A DNA stretch of 64,000 nucleotides, from NCBI GenBank assembly GCA_947497245.1, contig CANMFO010000001.1:1364001-1428000 (forward strand), in the 5' to 3' direction. The DNA comes from an uncultured Flavobacteriaceae bacterium (GTDB lineage Bacteria; Bacteroidota; Bacteroidia; Flavobacteriales; Flavobacteriaceae). The notes under the pieces were generated by a model, which saw only the letters and a program-made list of their open reading frames with translations, made no database searches and was not told the origin of the DNA. Shown here one piece after another: positions 55,861-64,000 of this stretch (its first letter is position 1; the number at the start of each line of letters is the position of its first letter). The position numbers and the translations under genes are program-made.

Positions 55861-56490
55861 TTATTTTTGCTTTTTGGAAAATACCAAATCGAAGGCGACC
55901 TCTATATCGTCTCCGGTCACTATTTGTCCGAACATGGCCGACGGAGGTTCCATCTTGAAGTCGGTCAGCTTAAGGTCTTTTTTTCCTGTCATGTGGATAG
56001 CATCATCGGTATGGGCCATCCCGGATGTAATTCTTACTTTTCTTGCAGCGCCCGCGATGGTCAATATCCCGGTAACCACATACTCCTTGCCCTCTTGTTT
56101 TGATCGGGTCAATTCCTCAAATTTGAAATGTATCCGGGGATGCCGCTCTTTTTTCAATGCCTTGTACATTTTATCGTCCATGGTTTTGCCCCGCTCGCTC
56201 TTAATGGCGTCTACCTTGATATCCAATGCAATGTCCACGATCTTTCCCGTAAGATCTTCGGAAGGGTCTTTCTGGGTAAATTCCAACATCCCGTCGAAAT
56301 TTTTGGCCTCAACGCTCCAATCATGGAAAGATGATGTACCTTCTATCACAAATGTACTTTTGGGCACAACGCGGTAAATCTCTTGGGCAATACCAAGGTG
56401 GAGCGTACACATACCCAATAAAATGGGTACCCATGCCTTCATTTCCATTCCCTTACATAAAATTTCCCTTTTACTGTTCATGGTCCCCAA
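55861..56490 (-). CDS. YceI-family periplasmic protein
   Basis: A 209-residue exported protein whose mature part fits the YceI lipocalin-like fold: STFVIEGTSSFHDWSVEAKNFDG at the start of the domain and GILTIAGAARKV in the middle. YceI proteins bind polyisoprenoids or amide-like lipids in the periplasm. The signal peptide fits best from the internal ATG at 56442 (MKAWVPILLGMCTLHLGIAQ); the longer start at 56490 adds 16 residues. It follows the Gfo/Idh/MocA gene by eight bases. Confidence 0.85.
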   Translation of the reverse strand: MGTMNSKREILCKGMEMKAWVPILLGMCTLHLGIAQEIYRVVPKSTFVIEGTSSFHDWSVEAKNFDGMLEFTQKDPSEDLTGKIVDIALDIKVDAIKSERGKTMDDKMYKALKKERHPRIHFKFEELTRSKQEGKEYVVTGILTIAGAARKVRITSGMAHTDDAIHMTGKKDLKLTDFKMEPPSAMFGQIVTGDDIEVAFDLVFSKKQK

Positions 56491-56498
56491 CTCGGATA

Positions 56499-57824
56499 TT
56501 ACAGTACTTTGGTGCTTCCCGGTCTAGGAATCGCATAGTTACCTTCAGGGTCAGGGGCGTTGTGCATTTTCATGTCCCAAGAAAAGGTGTCCGGGACAAT
56601 GCTCAAATCCGATGCCCGTGCCTTATCCAGCTCGATCAATTGGCCGGAATGAATTGCCATACGACCCATAATTGCCGTCAATGAGCTTTCGGCGCCATAC
56701 TTTGTATTGTTCACATACCCATGCTCTCCCAAGATTGCCCCAATGAAGACGTCCTGTTCAACTTGTGAGGCGGAAGGGTCATCTTTGTCCCGATAATGCC
56801 AAATGGTATTCCCTTTTGAATCGATAAATTGAAACCTTTCATCCGCCCTGGCTTTTGTCCCCTGCACATTGAAACCCATTCTATTCAGACAGTTGTCCAT
56901 CTGCCTACTTTGGACATGTAGTTTTGTACCATCCGCATATTCGTACTCCACATAGTGGTGATCAAAGATCTCGCCGTGGTCCGGCCCTTCCAAAAGGGTC
57001 CTTCCTCCCATTCCGCTCGCTTTGATCGGGTAATCATTTTTGATCCAGTTGATAACATCCATTTGATGGATCGTCTGCCCCGAAAGTTGGCCTCCCCATA
57101 ACCAATTGAAATAGTGCCAATTGCGAAGCTGGTATTCCATTTCGGTCTGGCCTTCCCGCCTTGGATGTACTTCGGCTTTTCCCACGTTGTAGTACACATC
57201 CATTGAAAGTACCTCACCTATTTCCCCCGATTGAATTCTTCGGACCATTTCCCTGAATGCCCTTGTGTATCGAAATTGTAGTCCTACCACAACGTTCAGT
57301 TTCTTTTGCTCTGCGAGCGCTCCGGCTTCAATAATCCTTCTATATCCCGGGGAATCGACGGCCAAAGGTTTTTCCATAAAAACGTGCTTTCCCGCTTGTA
57401 TGGCCGCTTCAAAGTGGACTGGCCTAAATCCGGGAGGGGTAGCCAAAATAACGGCATCACAAGATTCCAATACCCGCTTATAGGCATCGAAGCCAACAAA
57501 TTGGTGCTGCTCCGGGACCTCCACCTGCTCCGCGGAAAACTTTCTTGAAATTTGAAGAAAACTTTTGTCGATTTGATCTTTAAAAACATCGCCCATTGCC
57601 ACCAGCCGTACCGATTCAGAGGCTTGTAAAGCCTGAAATACGGCACCTGTGCCCCTACCACCGCAGCCGACCAGGCCCAATCTTATCTTCTTCCCACCCT
57701 TTGGGATAGTGGCATTGGTTGCCAAGGGAAGGGTTCCAAAGACCATTCCCGCCATTGCGGTCCGGGTACTTTTTTTTACAAAGTCCCTCCTGTTTAAAAT
57801 ACGCTCCTTTTTATTCGTGTCCAT
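56499..57824 (-). CDS. Tat-exported Gfo/Idh/MocA-family oxidoreductase
   Basis: A 441-residue protein with a twin-arginine-type signal (LNRRDFVKKSTRTAMAGMVFG). The nucleotide-binding segment is LGLVGCGGRGTGAV near residue 47, and EKPLAVDSPGY follows near 155. The C-terminal beta sheet shows YYNVGKAEVHPRREGQTE, the substrate side. GH109 alpha-N-acetylgalactosaminidases and exported sugar dehydrogenases have this architecture. It is unlike the paralogue at 39605-40969, which carries a cysteine cluster. It lies between the YceI and DapA-like genes. Confidence 0.87.
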   Translation of the reverse strand: MDTNKKERILNRRDFVKKSTRTAMAGMVFGTLPLATNATIPKGGKKIRLGLVGCGGRGTGAVFQALQASESVRLVAMGDVFKDQIDKSFLQISRKFSAEQVEVPEQHQFVGFDAYKRVLESCDAVILATPPGFRPVHFEAAIQAGKHVFMEKPLAVDSPGYRRIIEAGALAEQKKLNVVVGLQFRYTRAFREMVRRIQSGEIGEVLSMDVYYNVGKAEVHPRREGQTEMEYQLRNWHYFNWLWGGQLSGQTIHQMDVINWIKNDYPIKASGMGGRTLLEGPDHGEIFDHHYVEYEYADGTKLHVQSRQMDNCLNRMGFNVQGTKARADERFQFIDSKGNTIWHYRDKDDPSASQVEQDVFIGAILGEHGYVNNTKYGAESSLTAIMGRMAIHSGQLIELDKARASDLSIVPDTFSWDMKMHNAPDPEGNYAIPRPGSTKVL

Positions 57825-57849
57825 AATCTGAATTTATACTATTTGCGAC

Positions 57850-58917
57850 TCACTTCATCAAAAGCCATTTGTCCATATTGTCCGCTACAAATTGGTCATC
57901 GTTCAATTCCGGGTAATCGCGATACACTCTGTCTATCTCCTCCTTTTGGGTCGGGGAAAGGGTTTCCCTAGGATCCAGGCACCAAATGCCCTTAACCATA
58001 TTCTGTCTCCTGAGCACTTCATGAATTCCAGGAATGCACCCATGAAAATCATTCGCTGCATCAAAAAAGGCGGCATTGGCATCCGTTATGGCCATACCGA
58101 GGGTCAATAGCTCCTTTGGAACCGACGTGCCTGATCTTTTGACCTTTTTGATCTCCTCGAAAATTTGGACTGCCTTATATGTCCAAACGGCCCAATGCCC
58201 CAACAACCCTCCAACAACATCCTTCTCGACCACCTTATTGTTCACTTTTACCTTATAAGTTGTTAAAAGGTCCGCCATTATATTGTCATCATTTCCCGTG
58301 TACAGGGCGATATCATTACAGCGACTTGAGCCACAAACCGCTCGTACCACCTCTAAAGTCTGATATCTATTGAAAGGAGCCATTTTTATGGCCTGCACAT
58401 TTTTAATCTCCGCAAACTGCTTCCAAAAATCATGGGACAATACCTTCCCTCCTACCGCGGGCTGTAAATAAAACCCAAAGACGGGCATAATTTTGGCCAC
58501 TTCCCTTGTGCGGTCCAACAATGCTTTTTCCGACCAATCACCCAAACCATTGTTACTGACCAGAACAAGGTCGTACCCCAGTCCGGCCGCTATTCCTGCT
58601 TCGTTAACGGCTTGCTCCACATCTCCACTGATCCCTGCCACTTTGATGAACGGACGTTCCAAATTTCCTTTGGACACCTCTTCCGAAGCCAACTGCAATA
58701 CCTTGTGGTACAGGTCGATTTTGGGGTCCCTAATTTGGAATTGGGTAGTATGTACCCCAACAGCTATACCACCAGCGCCCGAGGCCATATAGTACCTTGT
58801 CAGTAACCGTTGATGCTCCCGGTCCAAACTTCGATCCCCGTTCAGTGCCAAAGGATGGGCGGGAATAACGGTTCCTTGAAAAAGTAATTCTTTAATTTCT
58901 GGATGCAACATTGCCAT
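57850..58917 (-). CDS. DapA/NanA-like class I aldolase
   Basis: A 355-residue (beta/alpha)8 lyase of the dihydrodipicolinate synthase family. The Schiff-base lysine lies in AIKMAPFN near residue 180, and the partner tyrosine in GFYLQPAVGG near 150. Canonical DapA is about 290 residues; the additional 60 residues are mostly in the C-terminal half. The locus makes an aldol cleavage or condensation of a keto acid sugar likely (as in sialate or 2-keto-3-deoxy sugars) rather than lysine synthesis. A second ATG two residues on is an alternative start. Confidence 0.82.
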   Translation of the reverse strand: MAMLHPEIKELLFQGTVIPAHPLALNGDRSLDREHQRLLTRYYMASGAGGIAVGVHTTQFQIRDPKIDLYHKVLQLASEEVSKGNLERPFIKVAGISGDVEQAVNEAGIAAGLGYDLVLVSNNGLGDWSEKALLDRTREVAKIMPVFGFYLQPAVGGKVLSHDFWKQFAEIKNVQAIKMAPFNRYQTLEVVRAVCGSSRCNDIALYTGNDDNIMADLLTTYKVKVNNKVVEKDVVGGLLGHWAVWTYKAVQIFEEIKKVKRSGTSVPKELLTLGMAITDANAAFFDAANDFHGCIPGIHEVLRRQNMVKGIWCLDPRETLSPTQKEEIDRVYRDYPELNDDQFVADNMDKWLLMK

Positions 58918-58929
58918 TTGGACGATTCG

Positions 58930-59946
58930 TTAGTAAGTTCCCTTTCTTTCTTGAAAATGCGTGGGTTTGGATAGTTCTTCCCCGCCTATCTTGACCCATT
59001 CTACGGTCATATCGATCATTTGGGCAAGGGAAACCGATGGTTTTCCAAACAAAGTATGGGATTCCGAAGCATCGTTGAGCAATGCGGTGTCCTGTGCTTT
59101 GTTCTCAAAAATGGGGGTTCTTTTGAACCGCTTTCCGAACACTTCGGCCAGCCATTGCACCGATATTATCTCGGGACCGGTAACGTTCAACTTTTTGGCC
59201 GGGGATTCACAATGGTTCAAACACCGTATGGCATATTCATTGGCATCCCCTTGCCAAATGACGTTGGCATACCCCATGCTAAGATCCAATGGCCGTTGTT
59301 CCCAAACCGCTTTTGCCACTTCCAACAGCACCCCATATCTCAGGTCCAAAGCATAATTAAGCCTGTACAAAAGCATTTTTGTATTGTTTTTGATGGAAAA
59401 ATGTTCGAAAACACGCTCTCTTCCCAAGCAAGATTGGGCATATTCCCCTATGGGAGAGGGCCTGCAATCTTCCCTGGCACCGGTACCATCCACAGCGGTA
59501 AAGGGATAAATGTTTCCCGTAGAAAAAACAACAATACGTGATTTTTTATATCTTTCCGAAACCCTACCCGGCAGATAGGCATTCATGGCCCAGGTAAAGT
59601 GCTCATTGCCGAACGTTCCGAATTTGTTTCCGGCCATATAAATGATGTTCTCCGCATCGGGCAGCTTCATTAGGGCGCTGTCATCCAATAAATCCACCCT
59701 GATACATTCTATGCCCGATCGGGTCAACTCCTTTACCAGTTCCTTATTGGAAAACCTGGATGCCCCCATCACCTTTTTGTCGAGTCCGGCCCGATCAACT
59801 GCCCTTTTGGCCAGTTTGGCCAAGCTCGGCCCCATCTTGCCTCCCATTCCCAAAATCAGAATATCTCCTTTTATGTTCGCAATATCCTTAATCAACGCTT
59901 CCGAGGGTATGGATAAAAATGCTTCAAGTTCTTCTACAGTTTTCAT
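58930..59946 (-). CDS. NAD-dependent epimerase/dehydratase-like protein
   Basis: A 338-residue Rossmann-fold protein of the extended short-chain dehydrogenase group. The nucleotide loop reads LGMGGKMGPSLA near residue 33, and the cofactor region has VVFSTGNIYPF near 138. The active-site segment reads GEYAQSCLGRE: Tyr169 is present but the lysine expected four residues later is Cys173. That suggests a different mechanism or a non-epimerase role. It directly follows the transporter gene and precedes the aldolase gene by 12 bases. Confidence 0.8.
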   Translation of the reverse strand: MKTVEELEAFLSIPSEALIKDIANIKGDILILGMGGKMGPSLAKLAKRAVDRAGLDKKVMGASRFSNKELVKELTRSGIECIRVDLLDDSALMKLPDAENIIYMAGNKFGTFGNEHFTWAMNAYLPGRVSERYKKSRIVVFSTGNIYPFTAVDGTGAREDCRPSPIGEYAQSCLGRERVFEHFSIKNNTKMLLYRLNYALDLRYGVLLEVAKAVWEQRPLDLSMGYANVIWQGDANEYAIRCLNHCESPAKKLNVTGPEIISVQWLAEVFGKRFKRTPIFENKAQDTALLNDASESHTLFGKPSVSLAQMIDMTVEWVKIGGEELSKPTHFQERKGTY

Positions 59947-59975
59947 GATATCATCTATATGCTATCTTAGGTATT

Positions 59976-61199
59976 TTACTTTATAAATATTGAATAGGTA
60001 TTCGCTAGGGCCATGGCAAGTAACAATACCAGCCCCAATAGTGTTATTATCTTCAATAGCGTTCCAAACTCCAATTCTTTTCTTTTTGCCTTGTCCCGGG
60101 CGATCAAATAGATCATTACCCCAATAACAGGAACAATAAGTATGGTTATTCCTTGCGCCAGCACGATCAATTGTAAAGGGAGTCCCCTAAAAACGATCGC
60201 GACAATTGCACCGATCGCTATGACGGCCATTATCGTCAAGCGCACTTTTTTCGATTTTAATTTTTGTCCCATGCCCAGGGCATCGGATAGCATAGACCCG
60301 CCCAAGGTGGCATTCCCTATCAATGACGAAAACGAGGCCGCAAAAAGACCCAACATAAAAATTGCGGCAGCGTAATTTCCAAAAAGGGGTTCCAATGCCT
60401 TTCCCATTTCCGTGGCAGAGTTTACCTGAATGCCTTGTGGGTACAGTACCGATCCCGCCACAAGCATCACCATTGAAGTGATGATCCCCAATATGATGAT
60501 GCCCGAAATCCCCTCTTTTTCACACAATCTTTTCTGTTCCCCTTCATAGTTTTTCTCCTGAACCAGATACGATTGGTAAAAAGCTCCGGCTATGGAAAAG
60601 CTGGAAGCCACCAATGCCAGAGAGAGAAATTCCGATCCTTTTGGTATTTTAAAGTCAAATTGCCGTATCAATAGTACCCAATCTGGTTTTGAGATTATCA
60701 GCGTAACGGCAAAAGACAAAAGCATCAGGACCACCATACTTATCATAATCTTTTCAAGGATCTTAAAAAAAGTTTTAAAAAAAAGCAATATGCCGGCTAA
60801 CGCGGAAAAAGCAATAACCCAAGGAACGGATGACATTCCGAACATTTCACTAAAAACGATTCCCGCACCTATGGCATTTCCCGCCTGAAAAGACGCTGCG
60901 ACCAAAAAGAGACCTACGCCTATTGCTATGCCCGTAATTTTACCATACTTCTCGCGAATCAGTCCTATCAATGAAACATCGGAGTTTACGCCTATGCGGG
61001 TAGTTATAAGGGTAAAGACGGACATAAACAAAATACATATGGGAACCAACCAAAGCAAACGGTATTGAAAATTGGCCCCTATTTTGGAGGTAACGGTCAA
61101 ACTGCCCGGACCCAATACCAAGGCCGCAGTTATAAATCCCGGGCCTAACAGCCCCAATACGTTTTTCCTCCTTTTACCGGTCATACCATCTACCCCCAC
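59976..61199 (-). CDS. Nramp-fold transporter lacking canonical metal motifs
   Basis: A 407-residue inner membrane protein with about 11 hydrophobic segments and an Nramp start (GLLGPGFITAALVLGPGS). The metal-binding DPGN of helix 1 is replaced by GPGS, and the MPH of helix 6 by IAG (SSFSIAGAFYQSY). It is the first gene of the operon with the epimerase-like and aldolase genes. A non-metal substrate is plausible; a different ion cannot be excluded. An ATG five codons on (61184, MTGKRRKN) is an alternative start. Confidence 0.8.
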   Translation of the reverse strand: MGVDGMTGKRRKNVLGLLGPGFITAALVLGPGSLTVTSKIGANFQYRLLWLVPICILFMSVFTLITTRIGVNSDVSLIGLIREKYGKITGIAIGVGLFLVAASFQAGNAIGAGIVFSEMFGMSSVPWVIAFSALAGILLFFKTFFKILEKIMISMVVLMLLSFAVTLIISKPDWVLLIRQFDFKIPKGSEFLSLALVASSFSIAGAFYQSYLVQEKNYEGEQKRLCEKEGISGIIILGIITSMVMLVAGSVLYPQGIQVNSATEMGKALEPLFGNYAAAIFMLGLFAASFSSLIGNATLGGSMLSDALGMGQKLKSKKVRLTIMAVIAIGAIVAIVFRGLPLQLIVLAQGITILIVPVIGVMIYLIARDKAKRKELEFGTLLKIITLLGLVLLLAMALANTYSIFIK

Positions 61200-62183
61200 T
61201 TACTTAACAACCAAAACCGCTGTACAATTATCCAAAAATTCATGTAAACTAGGAATTTAAGTGGACCATAACATCTGTATAACACCAAAAATCGAAAAGC
61301 GTACCATTCCTCTATTATATTTTATGCAATATCCGTTCCCGGGGTTCTTACCAAGTGGAAACCAAAGGCCGGAATGGGTCAAGCCATATTTTGATCCTCG
61401 GCACCGGTATTTACAAACCCATGGGTAACCCTTGGTTCTTATGTGACCGAAATCCATCGTTCAGGTATTTTCATTGTTAGTGCCGTACAATTCCATGGCC
61501 TTTCCGTAAAACCCAAGAAACTGGATTTATCTGGATATTGAAATTTTGAACGGTGTTTTGCAAACCAACCCAACCTGGAATCCCGGTTGCGTATGGTCTT
61601 TTAAAAATAGGGTATTTTTCTGATGGAAAGAAAAATCAATACCACTAGGGAATATCTAGAGCGAATCTTCGCCCATAAGCACTTTACAACGAGGTAGGTT
61701 GATAGTGATAAAGGGATATGGTCCCAAGAAATATATGTTTTGTTTGGTCATGGGGCCAGTTGCCCTACCGGAAAGTCCAGAGTTCAAAATTAATACGGAT
61801 CACCATTGTCCAACCAAGTTCTCAACAGTGCGGCCCTATCCCGGCCAACGGTTATCGTTTTGGATAGTCCCATTTCATCCCTTGATTGATCGTGATGTCA
61901 ATTTTGCCATAACTGGCACTGCTATAGGAGTCAATGATAGCCTTTGAAAGAATGAACTTTCCATTTGCCTGAAAAAACTTTTGTCCAAGTGCCCCTCTGT
62001 CTCCTTAAGGGTCCGTGAGCCTATCAACAAAATAATAGTGAAAATGCTGAATGTCGATGCTCTGAAAGCTATAGGTGATCAAGAAGTTGAGGGAGGCAGT
62101 CGACAGGGCAACCATCCATATCTGGGGCCGCTTAAACAATAAGTCCTGGTTTACTTTTATTACCTCCCCCGAACGTTTGGTCG
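61200..62183. other. Long gap with possible decayed coding remnants
   Basis: No intact gene was found in these 984 bases. On the minus strand, broken frames continue after the serine hydrolase: a readable segment near 61990-61880 (SKAIIDSYSSASYGKIDITI) runs into a second frame near 61855-61790 (TVGRDRAALLRTWLDNGDPY, then stop). A further segment near 61350 reads FGFHLVRTPGTDIA, similar to a formylglycine-generating-enzyme-type C-terminus. Stops and frame changes interrupt all of these. They may be gene relics, or chance. The transporter promoter must be at the low-coordinate end. Confidence 0.3.
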
Positions 62184-63947
62184 TCATTTGCCCGTCCGCT
62201 TAAATTTATATCCGGATAGCATTAAAACGGGTTCCCCGCTTTTTTCCTTTTGCAATTTCACCGTTTCGCCTCCGAAGAAGTCAAAATTGTACCCAGGAAT
62301 AACGGCGAGCCCATCGGATATTGGCGATAAACCCAACTGTATCCCCATTTCTCTCGGATATTTGGCACTTCCCCTTATTTCCAGAACATTGTCCGAATTG
62401 ACCAGTAGTTGCAGATTATCAATGGTTCGGTAATCATTCTCACCATAATTGTCAACCTTGTATGTTCCTACGGCATTCCTCCAGGAATCCGGTATCTTTT
62501 TAGTATTGATTTTCGAGCCCACCACATGCCTGGTACCATTTTCGAACTGCTCCCCAATGATGAGCTCCCCGTTCGATTCTTTCCAAAAAACGTCCATACT
62601 GTGCATTTTTATGCCCAAAATCTTGCCATATAGTTTTATCAGACCGTTTGAGTATGGAATACCCACTCCTTTTTTGCCCTCCGCTTTAAGATCGACATCA
62701 AACCTATTGCCATTTCTTTTGAAGTTTAAAATTCCAATGGATGTACTGTATGAACCCTCAATTTTTTTGAATTCCGCATTGGTCAATGTGGTTTTCTTGT
62801 AAGCAATCTTTTCCTCGGCGGAATTCTGGTATTTGGAAGCCTTGTACTTTTTACCCATGAAAGCATATAACTTGCCCCAACTGTCCCAATGGATCGCACT
62901 GCTGGAATTCGAGTTGCTGCAGATAATGATCGAGGTGTCAAGTTCGGGTATAAAAAAGATGTAGGAATAAAAAGGTTCGTGCACCCCCGCCTTTTTGACC
63001 CGGGTATGTCCACTCTTTAGCCGCATTACCTCCCACATGAGCCCGATACCAGTGTCAAACGCCAAGGGCGCACCGGTAAACTGGTTTTGAAGGGCATCCT
63101 CGACAACCGCATCGCTCAGGAACCCCTTATTGGTCCTTCTACCATTCTTGGTATACAAACGAGCTATTTTGAGCATGTCGGACGCACTGGATGTGACCCC
63201 GTCCGAACCAGGGTAGCTATACGTATAGGTCTTGGTCTCAACTCCCTTGTTATACCCCTTTGTATGTTGGGCCGGACCAAAATACGAATGGTTCATTTTC
63301 AGAGGCTTGAATATATTGTTTTCGACGTATTCCTCATAAGAAACCCCGGACACCCGGGCTACCAGCAAGGACAAAAGATCAACCCCCCAATCCGAATATT
63401 GATATACCCTTCCGGGCGGGGAAATGAGGTATTCCTCCTTGGAGTTCAGCAAAAGATTCTCCAGGGGCTCCGGTCCTTTCTTCATAAATCCTTTTGCAAG
63501 CAGTCTGGGAAGGCCCGCATAGTGGGAAAGCAAATGTCGTACGGTAAACCCGTTTTCACCCTTAAAATGTGACCTCATGGAGAAGTCCTGAACATAGTGG
63601 GTGTAGGGTTTGTCTATATCGATCCGTCCATCCGTGTACAATTTTAAAATGGCCGTGGAAGTAATGATCTTTGATACGGAACCGATGGGATACTCCGTAT
63701 CTTTGGTCGCTTTGATGTTTTTGGATTTATCCGAGAACCCGAACCCTTCCGCAAGGACCAGTTGGTCCTCAATTTCCATAGCAATGCTCAAGCCAGTAAC
63801 ATGGTGTTTTTTCATTTTCTTCAATACATGCTCTTTGAAGTCTTGTTTAAAACGTTCCAATTCGGCAGGTGAAAAATATTTTTGGGCACTGATTTCGCAT
63901 GCGAACAGCAATCCCAGTACAAGAAAGGTTTTGTGATGTAGTTTCAT
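62184..63947 (-). CDS. Exported serine hydrolase, class C beta-lactamase family
   Basis: A 587-residue protein with a signal peptide (KTFLVLGLLFACEISA). The beta-lactamase/esterase/DD-peptidase domain has the SxxK nucleophile motif in IGSVSKII near residue 93 and YSD (for YSN) in VYQYSDWG near 182. The C-terminal 200 residues are a beta-rich domain of the DUF3471 type. Such proteins act on D-amino acid peptides or esters outside the inner membrane. It is separated from the amino-sugar locus by about 1 kb and may belong to a different unit to the right. Confidence 0.85.
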   Translation of the reverse strand: MKLHHKTFLVLGLLFACEISAQKYFSPAELERFKQDFKEHVLKKMKKHHVTGLSIAMEIEDQLVLAEGFGFSDKSKNIKATKDTEYPIGSVSKIITSTAILKLYTDGRIDIDKPYTHYVQDFSMRSHFKGENGFTVRHLLSHYAGLPRLLAKGFMKKGPEPLENLLLNSKEEYLISPPGRVYQYSDWGVDLLSLLVARVSGVSYEEYVENNIFKPLKMNHSYFGPAQHTKGYNKGVETKTYTYSYPGSDGVTSSASDMLKIARLYTKNGRRTNKGFLSDAVVEDALQNQFTGAPLAFDTGIGLMWEVMRLKSGHTRVKKAGVHEPFYSYIFFIPELDTSIIICSNSNSSSAIHWDSWGKLYAFMGKKYKASKYQNSAEEKIAYKKTTLTNAEFKKIEGSYSTSIGILNFKRNGNRFDVDLKAEGKKGVGIPYSNGLIKLYGKILGIKMHSMDVFWKESNGELIIGEQFENGTRHVVGSKINTKKIPDSWRNAVGTYKVDNYGENDYRTIDNLQLLVNSDNVLEIRGSAKYPREMGIQLGLSPISDGLAVIPGYNFDFFGGETVKLQKEKSGEPVLMLSGYKFKRTGK

Positions 63948-64000
63948 GATTCCAATTCGTTTATGATTGTTATTCCGACAAAAGTAGTTGCGGTAAAAGA

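Noticed and set aside
57850-58917. Lysine-biosynthesis DapA
   Set aside because: It is about 60 residues longer than DapA, sits in a carbohydrate locus and no other lysine gene is near.
1-64000. CRISPR arrays, rRNA and tRNA genes
   Set aside because: No regularly spaced repeats, and no tRNA-like or rRNA-like stretches were seen in the intergenic gaps.

Overview
The window comes from a member of the Bacteroidota, most likely a marine Flavobacteriaceae. The evidence is a SusC/SusD pair, two ECF sigma/FecR modules, STN-type TonB receptors, DUF4249, the HYC_CC_PP and GDCCVxC protein families, AT-rich leaders without clear Shine-Dalgarno sites, and a TAnnTTTG-type -7 element. No rRNA, tRNA or CRISPR array was seen.

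Region 1 (1-17008) is a divergent nonribosomal peptide cluster. On the minus strand are a HupE/UreJ-like membrane protein, a C-A-T-E synthetase, and a C-T-TE protein that lacks an adenylation domain and runs off the left edge. On the plus strand are a free-standing adenylation enzyme, a small carrier protein, a C-A-T synthetase whose A domain is split by a PP-loop ATP-pyrophosphatase (alpha-ANH) domain with two cysteine motifs, a small membrane-associated protein and a TonB-dependent receptor. A metal-binding secondary metabolite with its own receptor is the most economical reading. The PP-loop domain suggests a thioamide, amidine or similar sulfur/nitrogen modification made on the assembly line.

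Region 2 (mnmE and 18521-32580): mnmE is intact. The last 15 bases of its reading frame (the C-I-G-K-stop codons) occur again exactly at 32566-32580. These repeats bracket about 14 kb of more AT-rich DNA that starts with a decayed tyrosine recombinase and otherwise carries only metal-handling genes. One operon holds cusA-, tolC-, lipoprotein-, araC-, copA- and cusB-like genes. A second, divergent block holds a HYC_CC_PP gene and arsR-merTP-GDCCVxC-CDF. This is an integrated resistance island at the 3' end of mnmE, the same target used by SGI1-type elements.

Region 3 (32668-39575) has a four-repeat cysteine-paired lipoprotein, then an ECF sigma factor, FecR, STN-TonB receptor and DUF4249 lipoprotein in one direction.

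Region 4 (39605-61199), all on the minus strand, looks like a polysaccharide or amino-sugar utilisation locus. It holds ECF sigma/FecR, SusC/SusD, an exported NagA-like deacetylase, a NagB-like deaminase, an M20 amidohydrolase, a DapA-like aldolase, an epimerase-like protein, two Tat-exported Gfo/Idh/MocA proteins, an exported alpha/beta hydrolase, YceI and two Nramp-fold transporters. Both transporters lack the DPGN and MPH metal motifs, and no ordinary sugar permease is present.

Region 5 (61200-64000) has a stretch of about 1 kb with at most decayed coding remnants, then an exported class C beta-lactamase-like serine hydrolase.
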